A stretch of 64,000 bases of DNA from Branchiostoma floridae. Taxonomy: Eukaryota > Chordata > Leptocardii > Amphioxiformes > Branchiostomatidae. Within the stretch, counting starts at the first letter, position 1; each line of letters starts with the position of its first letter. The position numbers and the translations under genes are program-made. Below, piece after piece: positions 24,501-36,300 of this stretch. The notes below the pieces were generated by a model, which had not been told where the DNA came from, made no database searches, and saw only the letters and a list, made by a program, of their open reading frames with translations. Location: the NCBI RefSeq assembly GCF_000003815.2, contig NC_049993.1:2808358-2872357 (forward strand), read 5' to 3'.

Positions 24501-25148
24501 TAATAAGACATTGTAAAAATATCGAATAACGATTCTCTACTAGAAAGAAAGGGGTAATTGATTCTAAGCGTGGCAACTTTACGAGCAATACTCAATAGAT
24601 CGTGTATCTTTTTTTTGTTTCCCTCACATCATATCACGATACTGATCACAATAATTTGATTTCAGGTAGACATTAAAAAAGACTTTATATTTTACAATCA
24701 TGCCTGAAAGTTTTAGTTGTGTAACGTAATTTTGGACGAAGCCATTATTTATTGAACATGACCACCCCTTGTACATGATTTATTCGTCAGCGGACGTCGA
24801 CGATAAACGTTAAAACATTTAAGCAACATAATAATCACCAAATCTGACAGTAGTGTGGTTCGAACACTGCCGATCCCGGTACTGTACAACCTGTACTGCA
24901 AGCAAACCGAAGAATAGAACCCTTACCTTTCATTTCAAACTCTATTATAGTACTAAGCAGTGTGACAGCACTGACTCCATTTAATATGATTTTTATGACA
25001 TTTTTTTTAGCAAAATGATGTGTAGTAAAATAATGTCTTGATAGGATAGGTCATTTACAGCTACTATTGGTGAAAAAGTTTTGTGCTAATTTGAAGTTTT
25101 AATACCCTGTTTCATTTGATTGCTCTGAATATAAGATAATTCAAATTG
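21551..25148. other. intergenic region between the two NTase-TPR loci, no gene recognised
   Basis: AT-rich sequence with several short open frames that have no family resemblance and no splice context. A G13 run lies at 24163-24175. The stretch from about 23127 (AAGGGGTGATCAATACGTTC) to 23370 gives a short open frame beginning with a non-ATG codon; it could be a transposon remnant, but I cannot assign it. Confidence 0.4.
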
Positions 25149-28100
25149 TCAACTTAAGTTGTAATGTCTGAGGTCTCTACAGGCGACGCACAAATTGTTA
25201 AGCAAGGCGGCGATGCCAGGATGTGCAGCGTTATCACTAAAGAAACTCTGGTACATCTGTACTGCCGGTTCAATATAGCTTGCGGCCTTTCTGTGATCAC
25301 CGAGGTTTCCCCAGACGCAACCCAAGTTTATAAGTGAGCTGGCAATGTAAGGATGCACAGTGTCCTCGTCATAGATACTTTTGTACATCTGTAGTGACCC
25401 TTCAAAACAAATGACGGCCTTCTCCTGATCACCATGGTTGCCCCAGGCCTTACCTAAGTTGTAAAGTGAGGCGGCGATGTCAGGATGTGCAGTGTCCTTA
25501 CCATATATACACCTCTTTATCTGTAGTGACTGTTCGTAATAGCTTACGGCCTTTCTGACATCTCCGGTATCTCTCCATGCATTACCCAGATTGTTAAGAG
25601 AAGCGGCGATGTCAGGATGCGCAGAGCCGTTGCCAAAGATACTCCTCCTCATCTCCAGTGACTGCTCATGATAACAGACCGCCTTTTTGTGATCACTAAG
25701 GGCAAGCCAGGTGTTACCCAAGTTATTAAGTAAGTCGGCGATATCACGATGAGCAGTGTTCTCACCATAGATAAGCCTGTTCATCTGTAGTGCCCGCTCA
25801 TAATAGCTACCAGCCTTTTTGTTATCACCAAGGGTTCTCCAAGCTATACCCAGGTTTTTAAGTAAGGCAGCTATGTTAGGATGTGCAGTGTCATCGCCAT
25901 AGATACTCCGGTTCATCTGCAGTGACTGTTCGTAATAGCTAACCGCCTTTCTGTGATCACCAAGGTGTCTCCAGGTGTTACCCAAGTTATTAAGTAAGTC
26001 GGCGATATCACGATGAGCAGTCTTCTCACCATAGATAAGTCTGTTCATCTCTAGTGACCGCTCATAATAGATACCAGCCTTTCTGTGATCGCCGAGGTTA
26101 CTCCAGATGATTCCTAAGTTGTTAAGTGTGGCGGCGATGTCAGGATGTGCAGTGTCGTCACCATAAATGTTCCGCTTCATCTGTAGTGACTGTTCATGAT
26201 AGCGAAAAGCCTTTCTGTGATCACCGAGGTCGCCCCAGGTGTTACCAATGTTATCAAGTGATACGGCGATGTCAGGATGTAGAGTGTCCTCACCATAGAT
26301 ACTCCGGTTCATCTTTAGTGCCTGTTTATGACAGTTTAACGCCTTTCTGTGATATCCAAGGTTCGACCAGCTGACACCCAAGTTGTTAAGTGAGGCGGCG
26401 ATATCAGGATGTGCAGTGTCCTCACCATAGACACACCGATTCATACGTAGTGACTGTTTATAATAGATGACCGCCTTTCTGTCATAACCGAGGTTTTTCC
26501 AGGTTTCTCCTAAGTTGTGAAGTAAGGCGGCGATGGCAGGATGTGCTTTGTTCTTACCAAGAATACTCCGATTTATTTCTAGTGCCTGATTATAACAGCT
26601 GAACGCCTTTTTGTGATCACCGAGGTTTACCAAAGTGACGCCCAAGTTGTTAAGTGAGGCGGCAATGTTAGGATGCGCAGTGTCTTCACCATAGATACTC
26701 CGGTCCATCTGCAGTGCCTGTTCATAATAGCTCACCGCATTTCTGTAATGACCAAGGTTTCTCCAGGCTCCACCCAAGTTGCGAAGTGACATGGCGATGT
26801 CAGGATGTGCAGTGTCCTCACCATAGATACTGCGGTTCATCTGCAGTGACTGTTCAAAATAGTTTAAAGCCTTTTTGCGATCACCAAGAGCCTCCATAGC
26901 GGAAGCCACGTTACTAAGTGAAGCAGCGACATCCCTGTGTGCAGTAATTTCACCATATTTCAACAAATTATTTTGTAGCGTTCGTTCTGAGTATTTCTTG
27001 AAATTTTCGAAATCGCACAGACTTTCATATACCTCTGATTTCAACTTTGAAGTATTCTCAAAGAAGACTGGTGGTTCTTTCAATAGCTGAGAGTCAAAAA
27101 GCTGTGAAATGAAGTGTTTCAGAGGTCTTTCTGTATAATAATATCTCATCAGCTGTTTTGTATTTGAGATATAAAACACTTTCAATAATTTCTCCTGAAT
27201 GCCTAAATCGTTCGCCATTGACGATAAGGCTGACACGTTTTCTACCTGACCACAATTGTTCATGTACGTACGCAGCCTTAGCTCTGCTGAGATACTGACC
27301 AGCACCATCAAGTGGTGCGCGTTCTCACTACTGACGACTCCACTGTACCTCAGCTTCTGAATAGTCTCCCAGATTGTGGTTGGTTGTATGTTATGACGTA
27401 GCGCCAAAATGGACACCGCAAGACTCGAAAACCGATATATCTCATTCTTAACATTATGTAGTCTGGCAGGGAAAGACTGGTTTTGAAAAGTTGATACATT
27501 ATCACTCAGTAAATTATCTACCATTACCCGTGCAAACTCCCCATTATTGTCTTGTAGTTGCTGAGTCCATAACGACCTGTACTCATCGACCAAACCTTGG
27601 TCTCCTGTGATGAAAGCCACATTACCCAGTATGCTAGCGAGATGGTAGCCTTTCTTAAAATGGAACGTAAGGTCGTCGTTTGATATGTTGGTCATTTTGC
27701 TTGGTGTATGAATGAGTTCGCTTGATCTTGTGCAGTTTCTACCCCTGCCCAATGGAGTCTTGCATGCATGCGGCATGGCCCCATCGAACGCAAAACCGCG
27801 CGGTGTTACTGAGTCATAAAACCAGTTGTCCAGTGGGTCGTCTGAGTAGAAATCATTAAGGGACTTAATACCCATGGCTGGAAGAATTGTCTCTCCCAAG
27901 TTGATCACTTTTGGATGTAGATAATGAGTGAGGTTGCGGAAATAACTAGTATTAAGCTCGCTTTCCTCCTCTACCAAATTGGCAAACTCCAGATCAGAGT
28001 AGGGTGTTACCAATCCTGTGGCCTGTGAACCCAAACCTATCATGGCGTATTTACAAGGAGGAGGGCCCATTATGTCCGTGCATTCATCTACAAGGCTTGC

Positions 28101-28509
28101 TATGAACGTTTTACGCTGGTCAACTATTGTCTCACACAATTTTTTGATTGCCTCCACTCTCATCATCTCTATATCTTTTAAGTTAGGGTCCGTGTCCTCA
28201 AGGGTATATGGATTAACTTCCTGTTCAATTCTTTTGATCTCTTTTTCTACATAGTCCCTATCATCCTTCAACATCAATTTGTGTTTCTCTGTATCGTTAA
28301 TATCTACCTTCCGTTCGTTCTTCAGAACCTCCTTTACAAATGTTTGAGTTATTTCCCGGATTGCTCTCTCTATGTCTTTTTTCCTTGACCTTACCAGTGC
28401 TGCATTACAGAGTGCTTGGTGAAATGACCCCCGTCCTTTGACTGGATTCCTCTCTTCAGATACACCTCGCCCAACTTGTACAGGGGCTCTGCCTCCCTCC
28501 TGTGATGAC
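25149..28509 (-). pseudogene. gene B exon 5: NTase core and TPR array, 5' frame broken
   Basis: The acceptor is TTAACTTACAG before GTCATCACAGG, as in gene A. The frame is open from just before the 7-base deletion to the stop at 25149-25151, over 1100 codons. The NTase motif and the helical [11 protein letters not shown] region are intact. Confidence 0.85.
25160..26950 (-). repeat. coding tandem repeat: thirteen to fourteen 126-bp TPR units
   Basis: Units encode variants of [20 protein letters not shown], one or two more than in gene A. Some pairs, such as the two units ending [16 protein letters not shown], are closer to each other than to the rest. That is the footprint of local unit duplication. 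Confidence 0.88.
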
Positions 28510-28540
28510 CTGTAAGTTAAAAAAATCATCAATCAACGAA

Positions 28541-28702
28541 ACAGAGAGAGAGAGAGAGAGAGAGAGATCGAGAGAGAAAGAGAAGAGAGAGAGAGAGAAG
28601 AGAGTCGATATGTTTTCAGTAAAGAGAGAGAGAGAGAGGAGAGCGAGTCTATAGGTTTGCAGTAAAGAGAGAGAAAGATAGAAGAGAGACAGAGTCTATA
28701 GG
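28541..28702. repeat. (GA)n-rich satellite with an AGTCTATAGG..GCAGTAAAGAGAG unit, left of the CACTA element
   Basis: GA runs are interrupted by the unit AGTCTATAGGTTTGCAGTAAA. The last unit is broken at CTATAGG by the transposon and continues after it at 30969. Confidence 0.85.
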
Positions 28703-30968
28703 CACTACACGAAAACTTGAATATCCGGTCGTTTTTGGGGTTGCATATGTCCCGTGAAACCTGGTGTATCCGGGGCATGTGCAGTCATATCCTGTTATGA
28801 CAAGCGCCGGTCCTGCATATTACCGCTTATGCCTGCACATCCGGTAATTAGACATGTATGGGGATATGCGGCCCCTGCTCACGTCTCGTGTCTTGAGTAA
28901 TGCCAAACAAGAGACCATCTTGTGTGTGAATTGATAGACGTAATGATGCTTTGTCATAAGAATAGGTTTGAGTAAGATTGGTAAAGGACATCCGCTTTAC
29001 ATAAAAGTACTTTCCATACGGATGTGTATTGACTTGTCTGGCATTATCAGTCAACAAAACTCACAAACGCCTGATATAAACGAATGCATTGTTTTACAAG
29101 AACAAAGAAAGGCCTACGCACGAATGGCGCGTATCATCGTTTTCCAATGAATTGTTACCTAGAACGAACACTGAAAATAACTTTGAGGGCGTCGTATACC
29201 AGCGTTTGGTATTATTATATTCTTAAGCTTCGGTTTTACGTTTTTAACTAATCAACTAATTTTACTTTTTTTAAAACTTTTGACACAAAAGAAAACATGG
29301 CTTACCCACGCTCAATTTTAATATTCGTTTTTTTTTTTTTGCTGCGGCAGTTTGTTGCCTAGATTGAACTACACGAAATGGACATTCTAAGTAAAATCTA
29401 ACACGTTTGATGATAACATTCTCCACCATTCTATGGTGGGGTAGTCATTTTACGCCCTAAGCTTATCAATGAAACGGCCGCTTCAGTCTAAAGACCAATG
29501 TTGTGCTTTTGAAACAAAAGAAAACATGGCGTATATGATATACCCACGCTCGCATTGGAAGCCTTCATTCGCTTTTATCCTTGTGGATAATGGTTGTTGC
29601 AAAAACAATATGTTTGCTACCAGACTGATGTATGAAATCATTAACAATTACAGTAACACATTTTCACCTAGTTCCTTGTGGGTATTGTTTGACTCTGAAC
29701 TGGCCAGGTGACAAAAGCTGAATTTAGCTACAGTGGACCTCCCGACCTATTGTGTCTGTCTGTATGCAAATACTCATCAGAACTAGCCAATTGTATTTCA
29801 CACAGCATGTAGGTGTTTGAAAATAAGGACCAATCAACACACATGTCAGCATTTTCAAATTTTACAGTTGGCATTTCAGAGCTAGACTTCTTTCTGTGAG
29901 GTTGCGCTTTTACGCAACGGATCCCGATAGCTGGATATCTGCATGCACAGCAGACAACGTCAGTGAACACTGAGGGATTTAGAATGATACGACTTCGAGA
30001 CTAAACAACATCTTGCCGCGTGGAATTTGAACTGCCTACGCTGAAGGATTGGATTCTGCTTGGAGTTTTAAACAACTGTAATTTTATAGCTAGTATCCAG
30101 CCTCGCGCGCGGGCAGGCTCTGTAGAGTACGGTGGGGTACGACCGACATGCCCGGTTGTGATTTTGCGAACGGTTTGAGACTACTTCACACGTCGCCATG
30201 TAGGGCTGGCTTAAAAGTTGCTGCCGGAGGCGGTGGTTGGCTCGGGTGATTTCTGCTTCGGCCCCGTGGACAGTGGAGGCTGCCCACCCGTGTCGCGATG
30301 GATTAATGGTTACCACAAATCTTCACGTCCACGTTTAGAAATTTTGCTGCAGCTGTGCTCCTGACTAACAAAAGTCTGTACAGAAGACGGGTGGACAACA
30401 GAATGTATAATAGCGGGAATGCAGAACTTCACAAGACGTAAAAGGAGCGTCATTCCTAGCACATATGGAGGAAACCGTCAGGACAGTCTACTGTCCAGAA
30501 ATACTTTGAAAAAAATAAAGAAAATTCATTCACCATTCAGAAAGAATAAAAGCAAAATAAACACACTACAGGGAGGGGGGATCCTAGGTAGGGCCGGGTA
30601 ATAAAACAAAGCTGCTTTCAATGACAAAGGGTATAATGAAGCCGCTCTAGCCGAGGCCTGGGTGAGATAATTAGGTGATAATTAGGTGCTAACAAGGGTG
30701 CATGTCCCGAATAGGCAGGCATATGCAGGAAATTTGGGTCGGATGAGCGGACATGGGCGGGACATGCACCGGGATGGCCAGGCACATATGCAGGCATTAT
30801 CGGCCTCCATATGTCCCGCACACTAATAGTTGTGAATGTCCGGGTCATATGCAGGTCCGTCTATACCAAGTGTGCGGACGGCATATACCCGTTATCGGCC
30901 ACATATTTTGAATATCTGGGTTTATATACAGGAGTATTAGACCCGGATATTCGCTTTTTCGTGTAGTG
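28703..30968. mobile_element. non-autonomous CACTA (EnSpm-type) DNA transposon in intron 4 of gene B
   Basis: The ends are CACTACACGAAAA..GAATATCCGG and its inverse CCGGATATTCG..TTTTTCGTGTAGTG, with the terminal CACTA typical of the superfamily. A 3-bp target duplication AGG flanks both ends (28700-28702, 30969-30971). Sub-terminal regions carry many short repeats in both orientations (CATATGCAGG, CATGTCCCG, TATCGGCC), as expected for transposase-binding sites. The interior has no transposase open frame, so the copy is non-autonomous. Joining the flanks restores the GTCTATAGGTTT satellite unit, which proves insertion into the GA satellite. Confidence 0.88.
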
Positions 30969-31075
30969 AGGTTTCCAGTAAAGAGAGAGAGATAAAGAGA
31001 AAAGAGAGAGAAGAGAGAGAGAGAGTCTATAGGTTTGCAGTAAAGAGAGAGAGAGAAGAGGGAGAGAGAAAAGAA

Positions 31076-31117
<42 letters not shown>
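30969..31117. repeat. (GA)n-rich satellite, right of the CACTA element
   Basis: Continuation of the array at 28541-28702, with another complete GTCTATAGGTTTGCAGTAAA unit at about 31026-31045. Confidence 0.85.
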
Positions 31118-31121
<4 letters not shown>

Positions 31122-31208
31122 TTGTTTTGTGTGTCAACAAGATCAAAGGATCTCGGATTATTTATTACCATTTTCTTGTTAAATTCTTTGAATTGAGTTT
31201 ATACGCAC

Positions 31209-31315
31209 CATTGACATGGACAGACTTGAGTGCAGCTGCAAAATTTTGTTCTGCTGCGTCCAGGTCTCCAGTCTGCAGGGCTCTGCAGCCAACCTGTAAA
31301 TGTTCTTTGTATGCA
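31209..31315 (-). pseudogene. gene B exon 4: single TPR
   Basis: 107 bases, acceptor TTTACAG and donor GTGCGT. It encodes [20 protein letters not shown] and onwards. The exon itself is intact. Confidence 0.85.
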
Positions 31316-31774
31316 CTGTAAAGAAAAAAATGTCTTAACATAAAACTATAACAAATGGTATTTATCATCGCATAGTATCTAATTAGTAGTACAGCCCATT
31401 TGAGCTAATAAAACTAAATTGTTGATAACCATATGTATCAAATGGAATAAAATATCTTTAAATGTCTATAAGCATACTGGGTACCTGGTATGCACCCCTC
31501 TTTCTTAGCTACCTCCGTTGTATGATTGAAAGTCTTTTGATGGAAAACAGTGGGATAATGACAATCCTTTTACCTAGCCAAAATCATGACTCCTTGAGCT
31601 CCTCTCTTTTAAATTTTTAAAGCAAATGCAGGATGTTCTGTTGCACTACAGTAGGCAACAACGAGATCCACTATTAAACTTGCCTACACCGGTCCAAATA
31701 TCAAATACCTTAACAGATCCATTAACAGTTTGTTAAGTTGTCCAGACATACTTATTTCGTTGAAAATGGTGGTT

Positions 31775-32370
31775 TTGTTTTAGGTTTGTTTGTGTGTGTG
31801 TGTCTCTCTCTCCCTGTGTTTGTGTTTCTAGATATTTGTCGTCAGCAAAACATCATCAAGAACCTCACGATAGATTACAGTGATAAGTTGGAAAGTTAGT
31901 AGGTGTTGGGAAGACAAAGTTCAAGGTCGATTTGGGGTCCATGGTACTTAATGATCTTTGCACTGCAGTAATAGTTGAACTTCTTTTTTATCTGTGCCTG
32001 TGTCTACATAGCCAGGATAACCGCCATTCGGTGTAACACACCAGCTTGACCTGGATATGCCATGGTCTTGATTTTTCGGTGACAGGTAAGTAAATAGGGT
32101 AGCTTGTGATGTAAGGAAGAAGTGGTGCGTGTTTGGGTCCCTAGCTTACTCTGGAACTGCAGGGTGTTTTTTTGTCATAATCTTCCAAGAGTAATAACGG
32201 AAAAGAAAGGAACGACGGATTTCCATAATAGTTAGTACGCAATATACTTATGCATATATGTACATATTTAACTGAAAATCGTGCAAATAAGGACTGAACT
32301 TTGCAAATTAAATGATGAAAATCTATATTCTGTGTTTTCCATCATAGGACGTGTGTAAAGTAGTGATGAT
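31775..32370 (+). repeat. GT-tailed interspersed repeat, copy 2, in intron 3 of gene B
   Basis: A short GT run, then GTTGGGAAGACAAAG, TTTGCACTGCAGTAAT, ATGCCATGGTCTTGA, GTAAGGAAGAAGTGGTG and CTCTGGAACTGCAGGG follow in the same order as the copy at 6356. It is more diverged and has a small insertion near 32010. Confidence 0.6.
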
Positions 32371-32380
32371 AACACTTACT

Positions 32381-32431
32381 TGTCATGGTCAATTCCTGTT
32401 GGGGGTTCAGCTTTCTCCAGTGTCCGGGTAC
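32381..32431 (-). pseudogene. gene B exon 3: linker exon
   Basis: 51 bases with a TTTTTTAG acceptor and a consensus GTAAGT donor. It encodes a linker, TRTLEKAEPPTGIDHD. Confidence 0.78.
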
Positions 32432-32549
32432 TAAAAAAGAAATTTAGTTAGTTTACTATTTTAATATTCTAAAAATTTAAATTTCGTTAGAGATTTCTGT
32501 GCCTTACAAGATTGTAAAAAAAAAAAAAAAAAACAATATAAAGCCCTAC

Positions 32550-32659
32550 CTGTGTAGCATTTTGTCACTCATGCTGTAACTTAAGGGTACGGTTGAGAAT
32601 GGAGAGAAGTTGTCCTTCCGTCCTTTCACGTTTCGTTTTCTTTGCACATGAGTTGGCTT
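32550..32659 (-). pseudogene. gene B exon 2: basic linker exon
   Basis: 110 bases, acceptor TTTTATAG and donor GTAGGG. It encodes VQRKRNVKGRKDNFSPFST and neighbours; RNVK..RK and FSPFST are shared with gene A. Confidence 0.8.
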
Positions 32660-33849
32660 CTATAAAACAGTTTGAAAGTCAGGAATGTTTAACTGGTAGG
32701 CAAATTTGTTATTGGACGCAGTTTTGTTTTCATTTTGTTTAAAGACAGACGAGGACAATGTTTTATTGCATTCAAGATATTCCAGATATTTTCACAGTGA
32801 CATCTACAGGGCAATTACCCTAATTGACGCAATTGCAGAAGGCCCGATTTGAGTCCATTATTTTAGCCTATTTTCGACTTTTAGCAAGAAAATTTCTGAC
32901 ACATTTCATATTGGTGAGACAGTGTAAGGTGCAGACGTTCAGATTAGGCAAAAAAAGGCTTTGGTTCATCTTTAGGCATTTGCTGACCCCTAATTTAATA
33001 AGTGATCAGTCTCTGAATTGAGGACATGAGAATCCAAGATGGCGGCAAATTTGAGGGCTGCGTTAACTTTCGCTGGTCGGAATGTTTAAAAATCAGACTT
33101 TTGGCTCTTGAGATAGCTGGCTGCTGTGTGGGTGAGTTCTTATGACCTGGAATATTCACAGACGAGATTATGACACTCTGAACTTGCCTATTTTTACATT
33201 ATCGCCAATACAGAGTTGTATTAGTGTTCACTGCTCTACAGAAGTTATATAGCCTGAGGCCATAAAGGAAGTGAGTTGTTTGTTACCCACTGAGTTTCGG
33301 GAACAAAGCCAAACCTTCCACTGCCCTTAGGCTCTTCAACCGAATTTAGGCACACATTTGTACACCTGATTGGCGTGAGTACAGTCGTGATAAGTGCTGT
33401 TCTTAAGGGCACGAGATTGGTGAACTGACAGGTGCTCGTCTCAGAACCAATTGGTCCCGTAACGCGCCACCGAATCTGCAAATGCTCAAATTTTGACAAA
33501 TTGCAATAAAATTTTGACAGAGTGTCAGGGGAAAAGGACCTGACATTATTTGAAGAGGGCCAATGTAAAAGTAAATGCTGTAAAGGCGGTTACTGGTTGT
33601 TAATTTGGGCAGCGTTGACTACACAGGTCAAATACAATAGGGCTAATGTCGTCCTTTGGCTAAGAACGTATAAACCAAACATTGTGAAAAAAAATTCACG
33701 ACTTTCTACTTGTTCCTTGAAGATACAATAAATAAACATATACAAAACACAATCACCCCAAATCATAGCAAAATTAAGAAACAAGATCAACTAGGCGGTG
33801 CATACGTTGCATTAATTAAAGAAGAAAAAAGCATTCGTGACTAACTCAC

Positions 33850-34555
33850 TTTTATCCTTGTTGTCGTGATCCCCTGTCTGATTTTTCCTGTGTACAGCAA
33901 GCGGTGGACAATGGCAACTGTTCCCTGAACGTTGTTACACTGCGTCAGTGCCGTATTGTACAGAGCGGTAGCTTTGGTCAAGTGTTTTGTGTCTCTAGTT
34001 TCTGTTCCTCTTTTCAGGTACACGTCACCGAGACTCTTGATCGCCTCTGTTTCTAACATATTGTTTTCGTTTCCTATCCCATCTACCATCAACTGTGCGT
34101 ATCCAACCAGCATAGTGTCTATGTTACTACTGACAGCCCGTCTCTTGTCTAGGTCTTGAAACTTTCCAGCCACATTTGCAGGTGTAGTCGTTTCCATGCC
34201 TTCAGGTGGCTGTTCCTTATTAGCATGTGACCCCTTTGAAAACAGCTCTTTTAAAAGTCTCTCCACGTATTCGTATCGGTGTTCTATACCTTCTCCCTGA
34301 TCCACATTGCCACACCGGAACAAAGCAGCATTGTAAAGCGCCAAAGCCATGTTGAATTTCCCTACGTCCCTTCCCAAATCTTCCCTTCTCTAAGTTTAGG
34401 TCGCCCAGACTTTTGAGCAGCTCCACTTCCGCCAGCCTGTCCTTGTCAGCTAAGGCGTCCACCAGGGCACGGAGGTAGCCAGTCTCCGCACGGGCAAGTC
34501 CGTACCCCCTGCCCTTCGCGTCCGCATCACGGAGTTTCTCACAGACCCTCAACAT
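33850..34555 (-). pseudogene. gene B exon 1: N-terminal TPR-like region with +1 frameshift
   Basis: It starts at MLRVCEKL, preceded by an in-frame TAG. Against gene A an extra G in AAGGGAC shifts the frame near 34368-34370. The rest of the exon is readable in the other frame (NMALALYNAALFRCGNVDQG to TTTRIK) up to a GTGAGT donor. Apart from that base the exon is intact. Confidence 0.82.
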
Positions 34556-34748
34556 GTCGAGACTGTGCTAAGGAAAGGCCACTAAAATCCCATAATCCAC
34601 GAACACCGTTTTCCATGTTACCTTGATGCGCATGACTGAACACAAACCGGTTCTTGCTATTGTCAACATTACGTCATCCGTCAGTTCAAAGGTGAAAAAT
34701 TTAATACACACAAATGTTTCGTAAATAGCTTGGAGTCGTGTGGCTTAA

Positions 34749-35638
34749 CCCTATTCAGGCCGGGCTTTTTTTTTTGGTCATCCCTGGACGGGGCGGTGTC
34801 TTTTGAGGCCAGCCCTTTCTGACTCCTGTAACTCTAAAATAAAGTATTATATAGCCACTAAATCTTTAGAAAATGATGTACACATAATATCTGATCATTT
34901 TAGGAAATTTAATATAACGTTGAAATAATATGACGTCATCAATTTGACTTAATTGGCTGGAACCATGAAAATGGGGTATATTCCCAGAAATCTTCAAGGT
35001 ATGCTAGAAAAATGTAACAGCAAGTGCAGATAACAGAATGATATTGTTTATTACGACGTATGTTGCCAGAAGCATAATCAATGGCGTAAAATTGACATCA
35101 TAATATGACGTCATGCATATCTAAGATACCCGCCATCTTATATCCACCTCCTTGAATTTTCAAAAATACATATTTGACAATAAATGATCGCAAAAGACAA
35201 CGGAAATAGACTTAAAACGTTCATTTAAACGTTATTTGATGAAAAAATACTAGGTTGTTACAACTTATTAAGGATAATAAATTATCAATTCTTGATCTGG
35301 TCATACGGTCCGCCATCTTGGCCCGTGACGCCATCTAATTAGCATACTTTATGAATAATTAATTATGAAAGATATTCTAGATAACATAATATTTTATCTA
35401 TGTCAGAAAATAGCAGTAATATAGCAAATAAACATGAAAAATACATTGTTAGAACCAAAAGTAGCGATTTTCGTCAAAAGTGCCAGTCAACAAACGGTTG
35501 GCATGGTAACAAGAAAAATTTCCGCCTATACTTTAGGAAAACTCACCAAGTTTGGTGGCTCTAGCTAAAGCCATTCTGGCGTTATGCGACAAGAAAGTTG
35601 GGCCAGGCCTCAAAAGCCCCGCCCCGGTCTAAATAGGG
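34749..35638. mobile_element. piggyBac-like non-autonomous element (MITE), about 890 bp
   Basis: The left end is TTAA then CCCTATTCAGGCCGGGC; the right end is GCCCCGGTCTAAATAGGG then TTAG, a one-base decay of TTAA. Terminal repeats match over about 15 of 18 bases. The interior is AT-rich with repeated TGACGTCAT and CCGCCATCTT motifs and no coding frame. It is the same family as 1-490, and lies just upstream of gene B. Confidence 0.75.
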
Positions 35639-36300
35639 TTAGAATCTTACTTCAAGATAAGTACTCAAGAAGGGCATTCTTCAATCTTGGACAGAATTTT
35701 TTTTTCTTTACTTTAACACTGGAACATTTCGTCCGCTAAGAATATTTGCCTTTGTATAAGGAGAAACAAGAAAAAACTAAAGCGTTTTTGGTTGTGGAGA
35801 TACACTTTTACAGACATTTTCTACAGACTCAATACTTTTACAGTATTGAGTAATCATGTTTTAGAAGTATACTAGTACAGATAGTTTGCAGATAAGTACC
35901 GTTGTATCTATATATGCACACTGTACCATCGTTGACTATATTCAAAATTATTACCAAAATAGCAGCATTGGATATTCACAAACATCTAGTTACTAAAGGC
36001 ACTGGAAACCTTCACCACCATGTAAAATGGCTGACGACAACAATAACTAAAGCTGCTGCTTTCATAAAGAAACAAAATGTGATAATGCAATTCCGTTTAC
36101 TTCCTAACATAAGGTTTAACTGTAATTATTCCGTAGAATATACAGCAATCATAATTGAAAATTTGTAAATAATAATTGTAATATTATATCAAATTCTATA
36201 ATCATAAGGCGAAACAATTGCAACGTGAACTTATGTTAGCGGTAGAAAACCGATTCGGGCCAACAATAGGGATCACAGCCACTCTGCATCGTTTAGTAAT
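35639..36300. other. intergenic, no gene recognised
   Basis: AT-rich stretch between two MITE-like elements. A short near-palindrome, CAATACTTTTACAGTATTG, lies at 35829-35847. No exon similarity was found. Confidence 0.4.

Larger units (their letters stand above)
25149..34555 (-). pseudogene. NTase-TPR gene B, tandem paralogue of gene A with disrupted frame
   Basis: The five exons (33850-34555, 32550-32659, 32381-32431, 31209-31315, 25149-28509) have the same order, phases and, for exons 2-4, identical lengths to gene A. Three lesions are visible. An extra G lies near 34368-34370, so translation from MLRVCEKL runs into a stop about 110 codons in. A 7-base deletion lies at 28415/28416, where gene A has TGCAGAC. 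A stop ends the last repeat about 20 codons before the point where homology with gene A's 3' end continues. The NTase motif ([15 protein letters not shown]) and thirteen complete TPRs plus a fourteenth partial one remain readable, so the loss is recent or the lesions are assembly errors. Translation from an internal start would still give an NTase-TPR product. Confidence 0.78.
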
